NCBI RefSeq assembly: GCF_000472445.1
Contig: NZ_AXAJ01000007.1
Location: forward strand, 62,750 to 126,749
DNA length: 64,000 nt
Reading direction: 5' to 3'
Origin: Burkholderia sp. WSM2230
GTDB lineage: Bacteria > Pseudomonadota > Gammaproteobacteria > Burkholderiales > Burkholderiaceae
Below are positions 61,132 to 64,000 of the stretch, piece after piece. The notes below the pieces were generated by a model. That model did no database searches and was not told where the DNA came from. It saw nothing but the letters and a program-made list of their open reading frames with translations. Position 1 is the stretch's first letter. Each line of letters begins with the position of its first letter. A program made the position numbers and the translations under genes.

Positions 61132-61506
61132 ATGTCGATACATACCAAGGTCAGCCAGTGGCGCAACGTCGCGCGCTTCTGTTCCAGCCGGGCTGTCGAT
61201 TATGCCGAGCTTCTGGCGCTCGAACTGGACGAGGCTAAAGCGCGACTGGTACGCGAGGTGATCGCGATGGTCGTGCTGGCGGTCGCCGCCATGTTCACCC
61301 TCTCTTTTCTTTGCGTGGCCATCATCGTGACGGCGTGGAATACGCCCTACGTCGTGGCCGTTGCGTGGGGCGTCGCGGCCGCGTGGCTGCTCATATCGAT
61401 TGCCACGTTCGCGATGATGAAGATGCAAAAGCCTGTCGAGCCGTTGCACGTGCTGCGCGACGAAGTGTCGAGCGACCTCGAAGCCCTGAAGGATGCCCTC
61501 AAATGA
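61132..61506 (+). CDS. YqjE-like (phage holin superfamily III) membrane protein
   Basis: A 124-residue inner-membrane protein. The amphipathic N-terminus AVDYAELLALELDEAKARLVREV is followed by two hydrophobic segments (IAMVVLAVAAMFTLSFLCVAIIV and YVVAVAWGVAAAWLLISIATFAMM), as in YqjE/holin_3_6 proteins. GGGAGA lies 6 bases before the ATG at 61132. The family is chromosomally encoded and paired with YqjD/YqjK, so the holin label does not imply a prophage. The stop overlaps the next ATG by four bases. Confidence 0.8.
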   Translation: MSIHTKVSQWRNVARFCSSRAVDYAELLALELDEAKARLVREVIAMVVLAVAAMFTLSFLCVAIIVTAWNTPYVVAVAWGVAAAWLLISIATFAMMKMQKPVEPLHVLRDEVSSDLEALKDALK

Positions 61507-61805
61507 AACACGATCCACGCTGGCATCAGGAACACCGCGCGGCCATCCTGCAGCGCATGGCCATGACGCGGGCGCAGTTGCTGTCCGCGAATCTCGCGCT
61601 GCGTACGCCGCGTCGAGCGATAAAGGCCGGCGTGCCGGCCGTCAACGTGATGACCTCGCTCGCCGATACGCCATATGTTGCACTGGTGCTGGCGGCCGGT
61701 CTTGCCGCTGTGCTGCTCGGGCCGCGCAAGGCGATCGGAACGCTGGCGCGCACCAGCGTGATGGCCTGGCTCACGAAGTCCGCGCGAAGCGTATTTCAGC
61801 GCTAG
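61503..61805 (+). CDS. Small membrane protein, YqjK-like position
   Basis: A 100-residue protein. A basic N-terminus (WHQEHRAAILQRMAMTRAQLL) is followed by one hydrophobic segment (TPYVALVLAAGLAAVLLGP) and a short basic tail. It is translationally coupled to the YqjE-like gene (ATGA). Position and size match yqjK of the yqjDEK cluster, but I cannot confirm homology from sequence alone. Confidence 0.7.
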   Translation: MKHDPRWHQEHRAAILQRMAMTRAQLLSANLALRTPRRAIKAGVPAVNVMTSLADTPYVALVLAAGLAAVLLGPRKAIGTLARTSVMAWLTKSARSVFQR

Positions 61806-61960
61806 CGCTCTGCGGCGCTTCCCTACCCGCGCCGCGAATTTACACGCGCGATGTAGCAACTATCGCGTGACGCCGATCGCGGCGCATTCATGCGCGTATG
61901 TGCAGTGCGCACGGTTGAGCAGCGAGCCGAAGGAACCGTACCTAGAGTGTGGAGGAATTT

Positions 61961-63130
61961 ATGAAGGCCCTCAGGTGGCATGGCAAGAAAGACATACGCT
62001 GCGACAGCGTGCCCGATCCGAAGATCGAACATCCGCGTGACGCGATCATCAAGGTGTCGAGCTGCGCGATATGCGGCTCCGATCTTCACCTCTACGACGG
62101 CTTCATGCCCGGTATGGAATCCGGCGACATCATGGGTCACGAATTCATGGGCGAGGTGGTGGAAGTCGGCAACGAGAACACCGCGCTGAAGGTCGGCGAC
62201 CGCATCGTCGTGCCGTTCACGATTATCTGCGGGGAATGCGATCAATGCAGGCGCGGCAACTTCTCGGTGTGCGAACGCAGTAACCGCAACAAGGACGTCG
62301 CCGACAAGATGTTCGGCCACACGACAGCAGGTCTCTTCGGCTATACGCACCTGACGGGCGGTTATCCCGGCGGACAGGCCGAGTTCGTGCGCGTGCCGTA
62401 CGCGGACAAAACGCACGTGAAAATTCCCGACGGTCTCACCGACGAACAGGTGCTGTTTCTCGGCGACATCTTTCCGACCGGCTGGCAAGCCGCTGTGCAA
62501 TGCGATATCGAACCGACCGACACGGTCGCGATCTGGGGCGCGGGTCCCGTCGGGCAAATGGCGATTCGCAGCGCCGTGCTGCTCGGCGCGAAGCAGGTGA
62601 TTGTGATCGACTGCGTGCCCGAGCGTCTTTCGATGGCGCGCGCGGGCGGTGCCGTCACGATCGACTTCAAGGAAGAAAGCGTGCTCGAGCGATTGAAGGA
62701 ACTGACGGGCGGCAAAGGCCCGGAGAAATGTATCGACGCCGTGGGCATGGAATCGCACGCCACGCGCTCGCTGGACGCAATGTACGACCGCGCGAAGCAG
62801 GCCGTGATGCTCGAAACGGACCGCCCGCATGTACTGCGCGAGATGATCTATGTTTGCCGTCCTGCTGGAACGTTGTCCGTGCCTGGCGTGTACGGCGGGC
62901 TGCTGGACAAGATTCCGTTCGGTGCGTCCATGAACAAGGGACTCACGTGGCGCATGGGGCAAACGCACGTGAACCGGTGGACCGACGACCTGTTGCGGCG
63001 AATCCAGCAAGGGCAGATCGATCCGTCGTTCGTAATCACGCATACGGTTTCGCTGGATGACGGTCCGCGCATGTACAAGACGTTTCGCGACAAGGAAGAC
63101 GGCTGCATCAAGGTCGTGCTGAAGCCTTGA
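61961..63130 (+). CDS. Zinc-dependent alcohol dehydrogenase, formaldehyde-dehydrogenase-like
   Basis: A 389-residue medium-chain dehydrogenase. Catalytic zinc ligands lie in [15 protein letters not shown] and [13 protein letters not shown]; structural zinc Cys are in [17 protein letters not shown]. The NAD(P)-binding Rossmann motif is [19 protein letters not shown]. The long [28 protein letters not shown] insertion is typical of glutathione-independent FDH-like enzymes. GGAGGA four bases before the ATG at 61961 fixes the start. Likely role: oxidation of an alcohol or aldehyde under stress; the substrate is unknown. Confidence 0.9.
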   Translation: MKALRWHGKKDIRCDSVPDPKIEHPRDAIIKVSSCAICGSDLHLYDGFMPGMESGDIMGHEFMGEVVEVGNENTALKVGDRIVVPFTIICGECDQCRRGNFSVCERSNRNKDVADKMFGHTTAGLFGYTHLTGGYPGGQAEFVRVPYADKTHVKIPDGLTDEQVLFLGDIFPTGWQAAVQCDIEPTDTVAIWGAGPVGQMAIRSAVLLGAKQVIVIDCVPERLSMARAGGAVTIDFKEESVLERLKELTGGKGPEKCIDAVGMESHATRSLDAMYDRAKQAVMLETDRPHVLREMIYVCRPAGTLSVPGVYGGLLDKIPFGASMNKGLTWRMGQTHVNRWTDDLLRRIQQGQIDPSFVITHTVSLDDGPRMYKTFRDKEDGCIKVVLKP

Positions 63131-63253
63131 CGGTTTGTGCGGCCGGTCGCGGCGGACTGTGACTTGCTGTCACTGTCATGCAAAGCGCGCTGCATTTTTT
63201 TGGGCATGAGAGAGCGGCGTTAATCGCGGCTCTTTACGATGAAGGTGACGCAA

Positions 63254-63865
63254 ATGGATTCTCGGAGTGACTCGAAGCAGGAGGGCGCTCGCGCGCTGAA
63301 GGAAAGGCTGCCGCAACCGGATTCGATCGCGCGCGGCCTCGGCTGGTTCAGCATTGCACTGGGTGTCGCGGAACTCGTCGCGCCTCGCATGATGGCCCGC
63401 GTCGCCGGCGTGGAGACAGGCGACGGCGCCATGCGTTTTTATGGCTTGCGCGAGCTGGCGTGCGGCGTTGGCATTCTGGCGTCGCGTAATCCACGGCCGT
63501 TTTTATGGGCACGCGTGGGCGGCGATGCGCTCGATCTCGGCACGCTGGCGCTGTCGTCGAACAGGTTGAGCGCGCGCGAGCGGCAACGCGCGGGCGTTGC
63601 GGCGGTCAACGTTGCGTGCGTCACGGCGCTCGACGTGTATGCCGCGACGTGTGCGTCCAACGCGCCGCGCGGGCAGTCCCTCGACTACAGCGACCGCACG
63701 GGTTTCGCGAAATCGGCGGAGCAGATGCGCGGCGCCGCGCTCGCGGACTTCAAAACGCCCCGCGATATGCGCACGCCCGAGGCCCTCGCGCCATACACGC
63801 GTAGCGAGCGTTCGGCGTCGCAGGCGGGAGTTGGACGCGTCGGCAGCGCGACGAACGGAGCATGA
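63254..63865 (+). CDS. Membrane protein, cyclase/dehydrase-associated type
   Basis: A 203-residue protein. Three to four short hydrophobic segments (GLGWFSIALGVAELVAP, FYGLRELACGVGILA, RVGGDALDLGTLAL, VAAVNVACVTALDVYAA) match the membrane domain that in other proteins is fused to an SRPBCC cyclase/dehydrase domain. The C-terminal ~60 residues are disordered and rich in Arg, Ser and Ala. The ATG at 63254 has AAGGTGA upstream, so it is preferred over 63239. Function unknown. Only about 135 bases of unannotated DNA follow. Confidence 0.68.
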   Translation: MDSRSDSKQEGARALKERLPQPDSIARGLGWFSIALGVAELVAPRMMARVAGVETGDGAMRFYGLRELACGVGILASRNPRPFLWARVGGDALDLGTLALSSNRLSARERQRAGVAAVNVACVTALDVYAATCASNAPRGQSLDYSDRTGFAKSAEQMRGAALADFKTPRDMRTPEALAPYTRSERSASQAGVGRVGSATNGA

Positions 63866-64000
63866 GTGGGCGAAGCGTATCTGTTCGCGTTGCGGGTACG
63901 CTTCGTTTCATTTCGGTTTCGGTAACCACGTGCGGCGATTCCGGCCATCGGAGAGCGGGCCGGCTCAAGCACCCAAGTCGTCCTTAGTGGTGGGATGCCC

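Noticed and set aside
61132..61506. Prophage holin
   Set aside because: The holin-like fold is that of chromosomal YqjE proteins; no other phage genes are present in the window.
1..64000. tRNA, rRNA, CRISPR, insertion sequences or integrase
   Set aside because: Looked for on both strands by eye; no cloverleaf, array of equal spacers, transposase motif or flanking terminal repeats was seen.

Overview
The window is GC-rich (strong G/C bias at third codon positions), densely packed and free of rRNA, tRNA, CRISPR or transposase genes. The gene content points to a soil or plant-associated member of the Burkholderiaceae, most likely Paraburkholderia, Caballeronia or Burkholderia. The supporting evidence is a Burkholderia-type bcs cellulose operon with bcsD and bcsP, an hpa homoprotocatechuate meta-cleavage cluster, an IrlR/CusR-type two-component system, YceI pairs and a DinB with a Burkholderia-type insertion. 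The genus is an inference from gene content, not from a marker gene.

Layout. 0-4.3 kb: SulP anion transporter, LysE exporter, LysR regulator, VOC protein. 4.4-12.7 kb: a tripartite RND efflux operon (permease, adaptor, NodT-type outer-membrane lipoprotein) followed by a metal-type response regulator and sensor kinase. 12.7-18.9 kb: DinB, a small outer-membrane barrel, two YceI proteins, an ArsB-like permease, and an FNT channel coupled to a tiny uncharacterised protein. 19.2-25.1 kb: an EF-hand-like secreted protein, a mini-lipoprotein, an OmpR/EnvZ-like pair, a small membrane protein and a hybrid histidine kinase with two receivers. 25.4-38.5 kb: the bcsDPQABZC operon on the minus strand, faced by a divergent GGDEF/EAL protein (39-41.4 kb). 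41.5-48.2 kb: hpaG1 G2 E D F H I with divergent hpaR. 48.3-52.6 kb: a sulfotransferase-like protein, an MHS-type MFS permease and a divergent mmsA with an iterated upstream motif. 52.7-55.2 kb: a marR/isochorismatase-like/MFS operon with a clear operator. 55.3-59.8 kb: a TonB receptor / YfiR / GGDEF-EAL operon. 60-64 kb: a second copy of the small SYW protein, a CsbD/YqjE-like envelope-stress trio, a zinc alcohol dehydrogenase and a membrane protein.

How it works together. Cyclic di-GMP is the strongest theme. Cellulose synthase carries an intact PilZ domain, a dual GGDEF/EAL enzyme is divergent from its operon, and a second dual enzyme is translationally coupled to a YfiR repressor and a TonB receptor. 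A second theme is envelope transport and stress sensing (RND pump, four sensor kinases or response regulators, YceI, CsbD). A third is aromatic and branched-chain catabolism (hpa lower pathway, mmsA).

The most unusual items are the roughly 280-residue Q/P/Y-rich, prion-like linker in BcsC with an 18-bp tandem repeat, the TonB receptor/YfiR/GGDEF-EAL operon, the array of ATACAGT motifs before mmsA, an isochorismatase-family protein with Gly at the nucleophile position, and two copies of a tiny uncharacterised protein family. All assignments were made by eye from sequence motifs; no database search was run.
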